Below are positions 25,955 through 33,855 of a DNA stretch of 64,000 nt, piece by piece. A program made the position numbers and the translations under genes. The notes beneath the pieces are model-generated. The model was given only the letters and a program-made list of their open reading frames with translations, did no database searches and was not told where the DNA came from. The first letter of the stretch is position 1; every line of letters starts with the position of its first letter. This DNA is from Leptospiraceae bacterium (GTDB lineage: Bacteria; Spirochaetota; Leptospiria; Leptospirales; Leptospiraceae). The DNA is taken from positions 62,001 through 126,000 of the forward strand of contig JACKPB010000007.1 of assembly GCA_024233875.1 (NCBI GenBank), given 5' to 3'.

Positions 25955-27817
25955 ATGAGCATTTCCAAAGCACTGATTGTCTTTACTTTAACATTCATCC
26001 CTCTCTTTGCAAAAGAATCAGTCATCACAGGGAATCTAATCGGTTCCGGTCAATACCTTGAAACCAAAGAAGGGGACACCTACACTCTGACCCATTCCGA
26101 CCTCTCCCGTGAACTCATGGAGGTCTCCGGCAAAAAAGTTCGAATGCTCTGCCGGATCGAAGGAACGAATAATTGTGAACCCATCCGGTATGAAATCGCT
26201 CCTTTCTATACCGATAAGGATCTGACCAAGTGGACAATGAAACCCATTCCCAAATATGTCTATCATTCCATGACTTCTTTCAATCCAACCGTCACTCCTG
26301 ATGGGAACGTCCTCTTCTGGACTGTCCTCGTTGAAAACGGAAACAATAATACACAAAAGATTTGGTATTCAACTTTAGATGAAAATGGATTTTGGAAGAA
26401 AGGACAGCAGATGGCAGCCCCTCTGAACAACCAGGCTCCCTCAGCGGTGATTGCGGCAATGCCCGGAGGGAATGAACTCTTCGTCTTCGGAACGTATGGA
26501 GATCAGGAGACCTACAACCAGATGAGAAAAGAACTGGAAAATAAGAAAATGGAACTTCTCAAGGCCTCCAAGAATCCCAAGGAATTTGAAGCCAATTACG
26601 CTCAGCTCAAAAAAGACTACCGAACCAATGTCGAAAAACTTGTGAACCGGGTTCCTCTCTATCGCTCCTCGAAACAGGGGAATGGATGGTCCAATCCCGA
26701 ATCCATTAATTTCCCTGATTTTTATAATCTGTACCGCAGCGAGGACAATCCTAACCTTCAGGTCTTCGGTGGTTCGACTCTTTCCAGTTCGGGAAGGGTT
26801 TTGGTTTATTCCGCCAAACACAAAGACAATGTAGGTAAATTGGATCTCTACGTATCCATAATGGACGAAAAGAATGTCTTTCCCCTCGGAACCAACATGG
26901 GTAGAGTCATCAACACAGAATACGAAGAAATGGCTCCCTTTTTAGCCTCAGACGATAGGACTCTTTATTTTGCCAGCAATGGTCACAATGGACTTTCTGT
27001 TTATGTAACACAAAGAAAGGGAGACAATTGGTTGGAATGGGCGCCTCCCCAGGAAATCTCCAAGAATATGAAGGGAACGAATTTCTTCTCTATTCCCGCT
27101 TCGGGAAATTGGGCTTTTCTGAGCCGTCAGGGCTCACTCTTTATGACTTATTTACCCAAGGAAGTCAAACCGAATCCTGTCATATTAGTAAAAGGTAAAG
27201 TCAAAGACAATAAGGGCAATCCTCTATCCGCAGAAATTTCCTATGAGTCATTGACCACCAAACAAAAAATTGGTACTACAATTTCCGATCCGAATACCGG
27301 AGATTTTTCTATTGTACTACCCTTTGGTGAAAACTATGGTTTCTATGCTCAGAAAAAAGACTATATGTCCGCACACAACCATACTGATCTCAGAAACGTA
27401 GATAGTTCCTACAAAGAAGTTCAGGTAGAGTTGGTTCTTCCGAAAATTGAAGTGGGCGAAGAGATCATCATTAAGAATTTATTTTTCGAGACAAACAAGG
27501 CTGACATAAAGAAAGAATCCGAACCGGAACTCGACCGTCTCGGAAAGATAATGAACGAAAATCCGAATCTTGAGGTTCTCATTGAGGGTCATACAGACAA
27601 TGTGGGAAAAAACGAGGACAACCTGGCTCTTTCACTCGCCAGAGCAAATTCTGTAGCACAGTACTTGATTAAAAATCATCGGGTGACTTCCAACCGTCTC
27701 AAAGTAGCAGGACACGGGGAAGAACTTCCTCTGGTTCCCAACGACACCGATGCCAACCGCGCCATGAACAGAAGGGTAGTCTTTAAGATTTTAAAAGGGG
27801 GAAATAAAACTCCCTAA
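25955..27817 (+). CDS. OmpA-family protein with PD40 propeller
   Basis: The protein has 620 residues. A signal peptide ends near PLFAKES. Residues about 85-400 contain PD40-type blades (VTPDGNVLFWTV, SSGRVLVYSAKHKDN, TLYFASNGHNGLSVYV). A carboxypeptidase-like beta domain (GKVKDNKGNPLSAEISYESL) leads to the OmpA domain (about 495-612): FFETNKADIKKES, IEGHTDNVG, LSLARANSVAQYL and NRRVVFKIL. Here the peptidoglycan-binding Asp and Arg are intact, unlike the paralogue at 7614-9542. It probably anchors the outer membrane to peptidoglycan. GAAAGGAG precedes the ATG. Confidence 0.9.
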   Translation: MSISKALIVFTLTFIPLFAKESVITGNLIGSGQYLETKEGDTYTLTHSDLSRELMEVSGKKVRMLCRIEGTNNCEPIRYEIAPFYTDKDLTKWTMKPIPKYVYHSMTSFNPTVTPDGNVLFWTVLVENGNNNTQKIWYSTLDENGFWKKGQQMAAPLNNQAPSAVIAAMPGGNELFVFGTYGDQETYNQMRKELENKKMELLKASKNPKEFEANYAQLKKDYRTNVEKLVNRVPLYRSSKQGNGWSNPESINFPDFYNLYRSEDNPNLQVFGGSTLSSSGRVLVYSAKHKDNVGKLDLYVSIMDEKNVFPLGTNMGRVINTEYEEMAPFLASDDRTLYFASNGHNGLSVYVTQRKGDNWLEWAPPQEISKNMKGTNFFSIPASGNWAFLSRQGSLFMTYLPKEVKPNPVILVKGKVKDNKGNPLSAEISYESLTTKQKIGTTISDPNTGDFSIVLPFGENYGFYAQKKDYMSAHNHTDLRNVDSSYKEVQVELVLPKIEVGEEIIIKNLFFETNKADIKKESEPELDRLGKIMNENPNLEVLIEGHTDNVGKNEDNLALSLARANSVAQYLIKNHRVTSNRLKVAGHGEELPLVPNDTDANRAMNRRVVFKILKGGNKTP

Positions 27818-27886
27818 GAAATATTCCAAATGTTTTCCCGAATCCATCCGGACAGAATCCGGGGGATCGGGCGGACAAAAATCTAA

Positions 27887-27909
27887 GGGAGATTCGGAAT
27901 CAATCTCCC
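27887..27909. terminator. Hairpin between convergent genes
   Basis: GGGAGATT, a seven-base loop, then AATCTCCC: an 8-bp perfect stem that includes the stop codon of the DUF2267 gene and lies 70 bases after the OmpA gene. Position suggests a shared terminator; there is no long T-run. Confidence 0.5.
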
Positions 27910-28334
27910 GAATGATTCGGATCCCAAAACTCAACCGCTTCTGGAGAAATCTTTTTTAGTACTTCATCCAATAGTTTGTTGTCTACATTTCTTCGAAGTG
28001 CTTCCGCTACATCACGAATGGCTGACTCCGGAGCGAAATTGTGTTCTTTGCGGAGAGACCGGACTTCTTCAGTCATTGTCTTACGGTCTGTGAAGGGTAA
28101 TTTTTCCAGAGAAGGATCCCAATCGGCTACAAAAAGAGATCTGATCCCGGCTGTGAGAATATTAGAAAATGCGATCGCCTGAGAAACCTCGATGCGCTGT
28201 CGGAAGACGCGAAACACTCCCTGAGCTGTAGTGTATGCACGGTGGGTAGTCTCAATATCACAAATATCTCTCACATCTTTAAGGAAACCATAAAGTCGAT
28301 CATAAATTCTTTGGTATTCTTCGGGAACAGGCAT
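27900..28334 (-). CDS. DUF2267 protein
   Basis: The protein has 144 residues and is all-helical. THRAYTTAQGVFRVFRQRI, SQAIAFSNILTAGIRSLFVADWDPS and the C-terminal EALRRNVDNKLLDEVLKKISPEAVEFW match DUF2267, a family often linked to stress regulons but without a defined activity. No signal peptide or membrane segment is present. It is single-gene, convergent with the OmpA/PD40 gene; the upstream 580 bases are filled by R2 and R1 repeats. Confidence 0.82.
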   Translation of the reverse strand: MPVPEEYQRIYDRLYGFLKDVRDICDIETTHRAYTTAQGVFRVFRQRIEVSQAIAFSNILTAGIRSLFVADWDPSLEKLPFTDRKTMTEEVRSLRKEHNFAPESAIRDVAEALRRNVDNKLLDEVLKKISPEAVEFWDPNHSGD

Positions 28335-28379
28335 GGATAAAAAATGAATATTAGGGATCTCCTGTCAAGGATGGTTTAA

Positions 28380-28437
28380 AATTTTTTTGCTTTTCCTATT
28401 CCTGAATGTGGCCATTTTATTGCTGATTTTTCTGTGA
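28380..28437 (+). repeat. R2 dispersed repeat, copy C (interrupted)
   Basis: CTTTTCCTATTCCTGAATGTGG then CCATTTTATTGCTGATTTTTC aligns with R2 up to TGTGAAT, where R1 copy 3 begins. The missing R2 tail, TTGAAAATGACTATAG, is found at 28907-28922, after three R1 elements. This suggests insertion of R1 into R2. Confidence 0.55.
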
Positions 28438-28613
28438 ATAACTCACCTAACGCATTTTTTTTCTTCTAAACATTTTAATTTTTCTATATATAATCATATT
28501 TTTCTAATAGATCAATAATAATAGGGGTTTGGGGACGATGAGTCCCCAATTTGTCGAAAGGCACCTTTTCATTATCCTCACCTTAAGCACGAAGTGCGTA
28601 AGGTGAGTGAATT
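28438..28613 (+). repeat. R1 structured intergenic element, copy 3
   Basis: Left end AATAACTCACCTAACGCA, then hairpin 1 GGGGAC-GATGA-GTCCCC (perfect), hairpin 2 GAAAGG-CA-CCTTTTC, and hairpin 3 CTCACCTTAAGCAC-GAA-GTGCGTAAGGTGAG. It is the first of three R1 units in a 460-bp cluster upstream of the DUF2267 gene. Confidence 0.88.
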
Positions 28614-28707
28614 AGTAACTCACATTACGCAAAGAAGCGAAATGTGAGGTTGCAGGGAGCCTGCCGGCAGCTTGGGCTATCGCCCAAACCCATATTTTTA
28701 TTGATTT
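28614..28707 (-). repeat. R1 element, inverted half copy with covarying stems
   Basis: On the minus strand: TTGGGC-GATA-GCCCAA at hairpin 1, GGCAGG-CTC-CCTGC at hairpin 2, and CTCACATTTCGC...GCGTAATGTGAG at hairpin 3. Each stem differs in sequence from other copies but keeps pairing. The AT-rich left half is absent. This copy is the best evidence that the structure is selected. Confidence 0.8.
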
Positions 28708-28708
28708 A

Positions 28709-28897
28709 CTAGCTCACCTGACGCAACATGAATTTTTTAAAGGGATACTATGGAACTAAATAAAGATATTAAATCATTAGATTTTTCTAATGATTCAATA
28801 TTTAAAGGGGTTTGGGGACGATGAGTCCCCAAGTCGCCGACAGGCTTCCCTGTCATTCACCTTCGCACAAGTGAAGTGCGTGCGTAAGGTGAGTTAG
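28709..28897 (+). repeat. R1 structured intergenic element, copy 5
   Basis: Left end CTCACCTGACGCA and right end TGCGTAAGGTGAGTTA. The middle differs and contains its own inverted pair (AATCATTAGA/TCTAATGATT). Hairpin 1 is GGGGAC-GATGA-GTCCCC. Hairpin 2 is GACAGG-CTTC-CCTGTC, a compensatory pair relative to GAAAGG/CCTTTC. Confidence 0.85.
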
Positions 28898-28916
28898 AAA
28901 ATATTATTGAAAATGA

Positions 28917-30170
28917 CTATAGAATCCAGTACGGGATAGCTATACTGGTCTCTGTAATTTTCTCAGGTGATTCGATTGCAGATAGGACAATCCCCGGAGC
29001 AATGCTTTCATTTGGAAATAATTTTCTGAATGTTGTGATACCCCGACAGTCATTTCCATTGATATGAGATTTTGTTTTGATTTCAAAGGGGAAGTAGACA
29101 CCGCCATATTCCAAAATCAAGTCTACCTCGGATCCGCTTCGATTTCGAAAGTGATAGAGATTGGGACGGTAATCAAGATCAGAAATGATTTTTAAAATCT
29201 CCATCACCATATAGGTTTCCACCATTCTGCCCAGAAATGGATGAGTTTCTAAAATTTGCGGAGTGGGAATTCCCTGAAAGTAGGTAATGAAACCGGGATC
29301 GGTAAAGTATCCTTTTGATTTCCCGGATAATTTTTTGATGGGATTCCGACCAAAAGATGGGATTTCCAACCATTGATAGCTGGCGATTGCAATTTCTTTC
29401 CAGTGGATAGCAGTCTTTCGATCAATCCCCAATTCCCTTCCTAATTCTGTAGCATTGACCTCCTGAGCGGTAAGTGCCGACAGAAGTGCAAAGAATTTTC
29501 CGAAGGTATGAAGATTTCCTATATTGGACATGGACCTGATGTCTCTTTCGATATAGGTCTGAAAGTAGGATCTCCAATAACCACCCAGGAGATTGTCGGG
29601 AAGATGAAGGAGAGCCGGATAGCCACCCTTCCAAACATTGGCGATCAGGGTATCAGAGGGTGGTGTGGAGTTCTTAAATAGATTGCGAATCTCTTTTAGG
29701 TCGAGAGAACCTTTGGATTCCAGCCAGCTTTTTAAGAAAGATGTTTCGGATAGATTCTTATTTCTTTCCCTGAGACTCATAGGAAAGAGCTCCTGAACAA
29801 AGACCCTGCCGGCCAGAGACTCAGAAATAGATTTTAGAACGGAAAAATTTTGAGAACCGGAGAGGATGTACATCCCTTTTTTTTTCTCCCGATCCACCCG
29901 ACGTTTGATTGCAGACAAAAGCTCGGGAGCATATTGAATCTCATCGAGGAAAAGTGGGGGCGGATGATTTTGAAGAAAGAAGTCCGGATCCTGTCTGGCA
30001 TTGCCAATGTCTTCTGCGGGATCAAAGACTATGGTCTCCATCTCTGAACCAAAAATTTTTTCTACAAGTGTGGACTTCCCTACCTGCCTGGCTCCCGTAA
30101 GCACCAAAACCGGAAAATGGCGAAAAACTTCCCTGAGCCTTTCCTCTAAAATTCTAGAATAAACTTCCAC
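28917..30170 (-). CDS. AAA ATPase with DUF4143 domain
   Basis: The protein has 417 residues. The N-terminal AAA_14 domain has Walker A LTGARQVGKSTLVEKIF (about 24-40), Walker B PPLFLDEIQYAPELL and a sensor-like YILSGSQNF. The C-terminal DUF4143 region has YIERDIRSMSNIGNL, the winged-helix-like ELGRELGIDRKTAIHW, YFTDPGFITYFQGI and a final nuclease-fold-like GSEVDLILEYGGVYFPFEIKTK. Such proteins are common, patchily distributed and of unresolved role. The start is GTG; the AGGAAA before it is unusually close. The stop codon falls in the tail of an R2 repeat. Confidence 0.85.
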   Translation of the reverse strand: MEVYSRILEERLREVFRHFPVLVLTGARQVGKSTLVEKIFGSEMETIVFDPAEDIGNARQDPDFFLQNHPPPLFLDEIQYAPELLSAIKRRVDREKKKGMYILSGSQNFSVLKSISESLAGRVFVQELFPMSLRERNKNLSETSFLKSWLESKGSLDLKEIRNLFKNSTPPSDTLIANVWKGGYPALLHLPDNLLGGYWRSYFQTYIERDIRSMSNIGNLHTFGKFFALLSALTAQEVNATELGRELGIDRKTAIHWKEIAIASYQWLEIPSFGRNPIKKLSGKSKGYFTDPGFITYFQGIPTPQILETHPFLGRMVETYMVMEILKIISDLDYRPNLYHFRNRSGSEVDLILEYGGVYFPFEIKTKSHINGNDCRGITTFRKLFPNESIAPGIVLSAIESPEKITETSIAIPYWIL

Positions 30171-30582
30171 TTTCCTGTAATTTTGGGAGTAAGGCTCCTA
30201 TTTTGCAATAAAAATAATAAATTTTTCTGAAAAAATGAGATCTGATTTGCCAGAAAACTGAATCCGGACAGGTAGATAGAAGCAATTGAAGATGAATCGA
30301 AGATAGGTTGGTTTGGAAATTCTCTCCGAGAAAAGAGGTTCGGAAAACCTGAACGTCCGGGCACTCCTCCTCTCTTAAAATCAAAAATTCTACTCGGAGG
30401 CTCGAATTCAGCGACCGAAATTCCCCTGACTCACTCGAGGAGAAAGCTTAGTTTGCCATCCTTCCTAAGCTTGGATTTTCATTCTTTGAAAGTTAAAATA
30501 TTTCTCTTGACTTGTCCGAATTCTCATTAAACTTATTGAAGAATTTTTCTAAAAATACCAGCTTACGGATAAAATAACAATA
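30171..30582. other. Divergent intergenic region with possible promoter
   Basis: These 412 bases hold no gene I can support. TTGACT at 30507-30512 with TAAACT 15 bases later is a weak sigma70-like candidate for the cyclase gene. The GC-richer part (30320-30470) has short inverted repeats such as AAGCTTAG/CTAAGCTT but no clear terminator. Confidence 0.3.
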
Positions 30583-32766
30583 ATGTTCCCATTTTTTAAA
30601 TCCAATAAAAAAAGTGATGCTTCCTCAATTACAGGAAAAGAGTCCAGAAGTTTCGAAATAATCTTTTTCAGTTTAACAGCCTTAGTGATTTCAGTCATGA
30701 TTGTCACCGGCTATAGCTATATAAGCAATAAAACAGCTATTGAATCTCTCTCGGAAGAAGTTATTTTTGAGATCAACCAGCTGGTTTTCCAGGAATCAAA
30801 GAACTACCTCATGACAGCTGTGGATATGACAGAGTTGAGTTCGAAGATCACAGGAGAGAGGGTAGACTCTCTCGATAGCAATGTCGGACTGAATTCCCTC
30901 ATGATCAACATTCTCAAACTCCACCCGCAATTGACGAATTTCGAAATTGGAAATGAAGATGGTAACTTTCTCATGCAGAAACGGAACAAAGACGGTTCCA
31001 TTTCTACAAAGATTGTGAAGCGGGATGGGAAAGGTGGAGATCCGACTGTAAAGTGGATTCACCGGGACAAAATGGGAAAAGTCATCGATGAGGTCGTTGA
31101 TCCGAACGATAAGTACGATCCGAGAGAGCGACCCTGGTACCAGGGAGCCAAGTCAACCAAGACTCTCTTTTGGAGTGATCTGTACATTTTCGCTACAGAC
31201 AAGGTTCCCGGTGTGACCGCCTCTTCACCGGTTTTCAATTCTCAGGATGAATTGGTCGGGGTTTTCGGGCTGGACATTCCTCTGATCACCATTTCTGAAT
31301 TCTTAGCAAAACTCAAACTCGACCTACAGAGCAAAAATGTAGGGAAATCAAGTATCATTTTTATAGTAAATAGCAAGAAGGAAGTGGTTGCCTATCCGGA
31401 CTCTTCCATCCCCATGATCGACCTCGGCGGAGGGAAATTCCGTCCCAGATTGGTATCCGAACTCGAACATGTTCCCCAGGTAGTTGAAAGTTATCAGTAT
31501 CACATAGATAATGATCTGGATGAAAAATTCAATTTGGAAGTGAATGGGATCAAGTACATAGCTTCCTACCAACCCTTCAATCGGGACGACTTCAATAAAG
31601 ATTGGACTATCGGTCTTGTAGTACCTGAAGACGATCTCATCGGACCGATCAAACGAACCAATAGAATGCTGATCGGTACCTCGATTGCCATTCTCCTGGT
31701 TGCGATCATTCTCGGTGGAATTTTACTGGGCATTAAGAAATCGTTAGACACCAAAAGCCGGTTCATCAAGGAAACTTTCGGAAAGTACCTCTCAGATGAA
31801 ATCGTGAACAATATCCTGGAAACTCCCGGTGGAATGCAACTCGGAGGGGACAAGCGTGTGGTGACGATTATGATGACCGACCTTAGGGGATTCACCTCCC
31901 TAGGAGAACGCCTTCCTGCGGAAAGTGTGGTCAATATGATCAATATCTACTTAGATTGTATGACAGATGTGATCTACAAATACAATGGAACCATCGATGA
32001 ATTCATCGGGGATGCAATCCTTGTGATCTTCGGAGCTCCAATGCAAAGGGAAGACGACGCAGCACGTGCGGTAGCCTGTGCCATCGACATGCAGAAAGCC
32101 ATGCTGGAAGTCAACAAAAGGAATCGTGAAGAAGGATATCCCGAAGTGGCTATGGGGATAGGAATCAATACGGGTGATATCGTTGTGGGAAATATTGGTT
32201 CTTCCAAACGAATGAAGTACGGGGTTGTGGGAAAAAATGTAAACCTCACTTCAAGAGTTGAGTCCTACACCGTTGGTGGTCAGATTCTTGTAGCGCCCTC
32301 AACTGTGGAAGCCTGTAAGGGTATTCTGAGGATTGATGATCAATTTGAAGTCATGCCCAAAGGTGTCAATACTCCGATCACGATAAGTGAAATCGGTGGA
32401 ATCGGTGGAGAGTTTGATACCTTCCTACCGGAAAAGAAATCAATACCTCTCAATAAAGTGAAATCAAAAGTAATCTTTGAAATCAATGTCCTGGCGGGTA
32501 AGCATGCAGGCAATGATATGCACGAAGCCACACTTCTAGAATTGGCTATGGAAGAAGCGGTTCTTGATGCACCTATAGAAGTAGAAAAACTAAACAATAT
32601 CAAAATCACTGGAGTCCGAATTGGAGATCAGCATTTCAAGACAGATCTTTACGGAAAAGTGATCAAAAATATTTCCTCGAATCCCATTCATTTCCGAATC
32701 AATTTTACGTCTACACCTCCCGAATCCGGAAATGTCCTAAAAGAAATTCTAAGCAAGCATATTTAG
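30583..32766 (+). CDS. Membrane Cache-domain adenylate cyclase, class III
   Basis: The protein has 727 residues. A transmembrane helix (about 25-47), a large periplasmic dCache-type sensor (about 55-340; DPRERPWYQGAKST and VFGLDIPLITISEFL are typical), a second helix (about 362-385) and a class III cyclase domain (about 425-600). Metal Asp residues are present in MMTDLRGFTSLGERL and DEFIGDAILVIFG, and the transition-state Asn/Arg in GVVGKNVNLTSRVES, so it should make cyclic AMP in response to a small periplasmic ligand. The last 120 residues are an extra domain I do not recognise. The downstream small gene is 9 bases away. Confidence 0.92.
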   Translation: MFPFFKSNKKSDASSITGKESRSFEIIFFSLTALVISVMIVTGYSYISNKTAIESLSEEVIFEINQLVFQESKNYLMTAVDMTELSSKITGERVDSLDSNVGLNSLMINILKLHPQLTNFEIGNEDGNFLMQKRNKDGSISTKIVKRDGKGGDPTVKWIHRDKMGKVIDEVVDPNDKYDPRERPWYQGAKSTKTLFWSDLYIFATDKVPGVTASSPVFNSQDELVGVFGLDIPLITISEFLAKLKLDLQSKNVGKSSIIFIVNSKKEVVAYPDSSIPMIDLGGGKFRPRLVSELEHVPQVVESYQYHIDNDLDEKFNLEVNGIKYIASYQPFNRDDFNKDWTIGLVVPEDDLIGPIKRTNRMLIGTSIAILLVAIILGGILLGIKKSLDTKSRFIKETFGKYLSDEIVNNILETPGGMQLGGDKRVVTIMMTDLRGFTSLGERLPAESVVNMINIYLDCMTDVIYKYNGTIDEFIGDAILVIFGAPMQREDDAARAVACAIDMQKAMLEVNKRNREEGYPEVAMGIGINTGDIVVGNIGSSKRMKYGVVGKNVNLTSRVESYTVGGQILVAPSTVEACKGILRIDDQFEVMPKGVNTPITISEIGGIGGEFDTFLPEKKSIPLNKVKSKVIFEINVLAGKHAGNDMHEATLLELAMEEAVLDAPIEVEKLNNIKITGVRIGDQHFKTDLYGKVIKNISSNPIHFRINFTSTPPESGNVLKEILSKHI

Positions 32767-32775
32767 GAGGATTGT

Positions 32776-33132
32776 ATGCCGGACAATATTACAAACGATG
32801 ACCTACTCTCAATTATAGACAATGCAACGGATCGTATTATGGATGATTCAGATAAAGTAGAACTCCCTAACGACAATCACTTTCAATCGATCAAACAAAA
32901 GAGAGATGAAGCGCAAAAGATAATTGAAGCGACCACAGAAGACAAGTTGAGAAAAGAACAATCGGAAATGCTTTCCGATGATATCAAAAAACGGTTTGCC
33001 AGACTCAGGAAGATTTCCAAAGACAATTTCAATATGTTCGAAGTTGCGATTCTATGCAATCAGATATCAAAGGATTATAAGAAATTGGCTCAATTGAATC
33101 ACTGGGTAGAAATCGAAAGGATGTTGGATTGA
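32776..33132 (+). CDS. Small helical protein downstream of adenylate cyclase
   Basis: The protein has 118 residues. It is acidic at the N terminus and highly charged, with probable long helices (KQKRDEAQKIIEATTED, KKRFARLRKISKDNF). No signal peptide and no family I recognise. An excellent AGGAGG site and the 9-base gap show co-expression with the cyclase, so a regulatory or adaptor role for it is possible but unproven. It converges on the YcxB-like gene. Confidence 0.75.
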   Translation: MPDNITNDDLLSIIDNATDRIMDDSDKVELPNDNHFQSIKQKRDEAQKIIEATTEDKLRKEQSEMLSDDIKKRFARLRKISKDNFNMFEVAILCNQISKDYKKLAQLNHWVEIERMLD

Positions 33133-33140
33133 TAAGACAA

Positions 33141-33653
33141 TCAGATCTTCTTACTCAAGAGGATCTTTTTGAACTCTTCAATCTCACCTTCAAAAACTGA
33201 TCTTTTATTGATTATGTAAGCACGCGAAATTCCGAGATAGATAAATAGATACTTTTCAACTTCTTCAATTTTAAAGATCTCGGAATAAGCAACCTCGCCC
33301 TCAGCTCCCTCACTCGGAAAGCTTATTCCGGTTTCGGTCAATTCGACTTCCTTTTCACCAAAATCCTTCCTGGCTTCTTCTGACTCGTAGTACGATCGAA
33401 CACTTTTTTCTAATTGGTTCTTAGTGGAAGATACAAGGCTTGTAAAAACATAAAAAAGTACTACACAACCCGAAGAAAGAAATACATACCATAGACCTGT
33501 GAAATAAGTCAATAGTATGGATGATGTAATCACAAAGACTGAGATTCCCAACTTTTGAAGTTTGAGTCGTCTCTGAACTCCGGGAGACTTATCAAAAAAA
33601 TATAAGTTGTAAAATACCAAATCTTCAAGATCCAGTGTGTATTTTATTTTCAT
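33141..33653 (-). CDS. YcxB-like membrane protein
   Basis: The protein has 170 residues. Two hydrophobic segments (about 34-50 and 53-72) are followed by the YcxB C-terminal domain: KEVELTETGISFPSEGAEGEVAYSE (in two parts), IFKIEEVEKYLFIYLG and AYIINKRSVF. The family's role is unknown. The ATG lies only two bases from the end of R1 copy 6, and AAGGTGAG of that repeat's terminal sequence is the only plausible ribosome-binding site. The repeat therefore forms the 5' leader of this gene. Confidence 0.78.
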   Translation of the reverse strand: MKIKYTLDLEDLVFYNLYFFDKSPGVQRRLKLQKLGISVFVITSSILLTYFTGLWYVFLSSGCVVLFYVFTSLVSSTKNQLEKSVRSYYESEEARKDFGEKEVELTETGISFPSEGAEGEVAYSEIFKIEEVEKYLFIYLGISRAYIINKRSVFEGEIEEFKKILLSKKI

Positions 33654-33826
33654 AACTCACCTTGTGCAATTTTTAATTTTTCTGAACATTTTAATTCTTT
33701 ATTCAAAATCAAAGTTTACTAATGAATCAATGAAATTAGGAGTCTGAAGACGATGGGTCCCAATTTACCGAAAGTCTCCCTTTCATTGTACTCGCCTTTC
33801 ACATGAAGTGTCTAAGGTGAGTTCAT
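33653..33826 (+). repeat. R1 element, copy 6, abutting a start codon
   Basis: Left end TAACTCACCTTGTGCA touches the YcxB start codon. Hairpin 1 is weakened (GAAGACGATGGGTCCC). Hairpin 2 region reads CCGAAAGTCTCCCTTTC. The third is CTCGCCTTTCACATGAAGTG with TCTAAGGTGAG. On the minus strand the terminal repeat gives AAGGTGAG three bases before ATG, matching the 16S anti-Shine-Dalgarno over AGGTGA. Confidence 0.85.
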
Positions 33827-33855
33827 AATTAGTTTCTCCAGTTTTTTCGAGTGAT

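Noticed and set aside
28520..28565. Resemblance of R1 (GATGAGTCCCC...CGAAA) to a hammerhead ribozyme core
   Set aside because: The core would need CTGATGA and a stem II between GATGAG and GAAA. Here GTCCCC pairs upstream with GGGGAC, the base before GA is C in place of T, and no cleavage-site stems I and III can be drawn.
28438..28897. R1 cluster as a short CRISPR array
   Set aside because: Units are 95-190 bp, in mixed orientation and structured throughout; there are no regular spacers.
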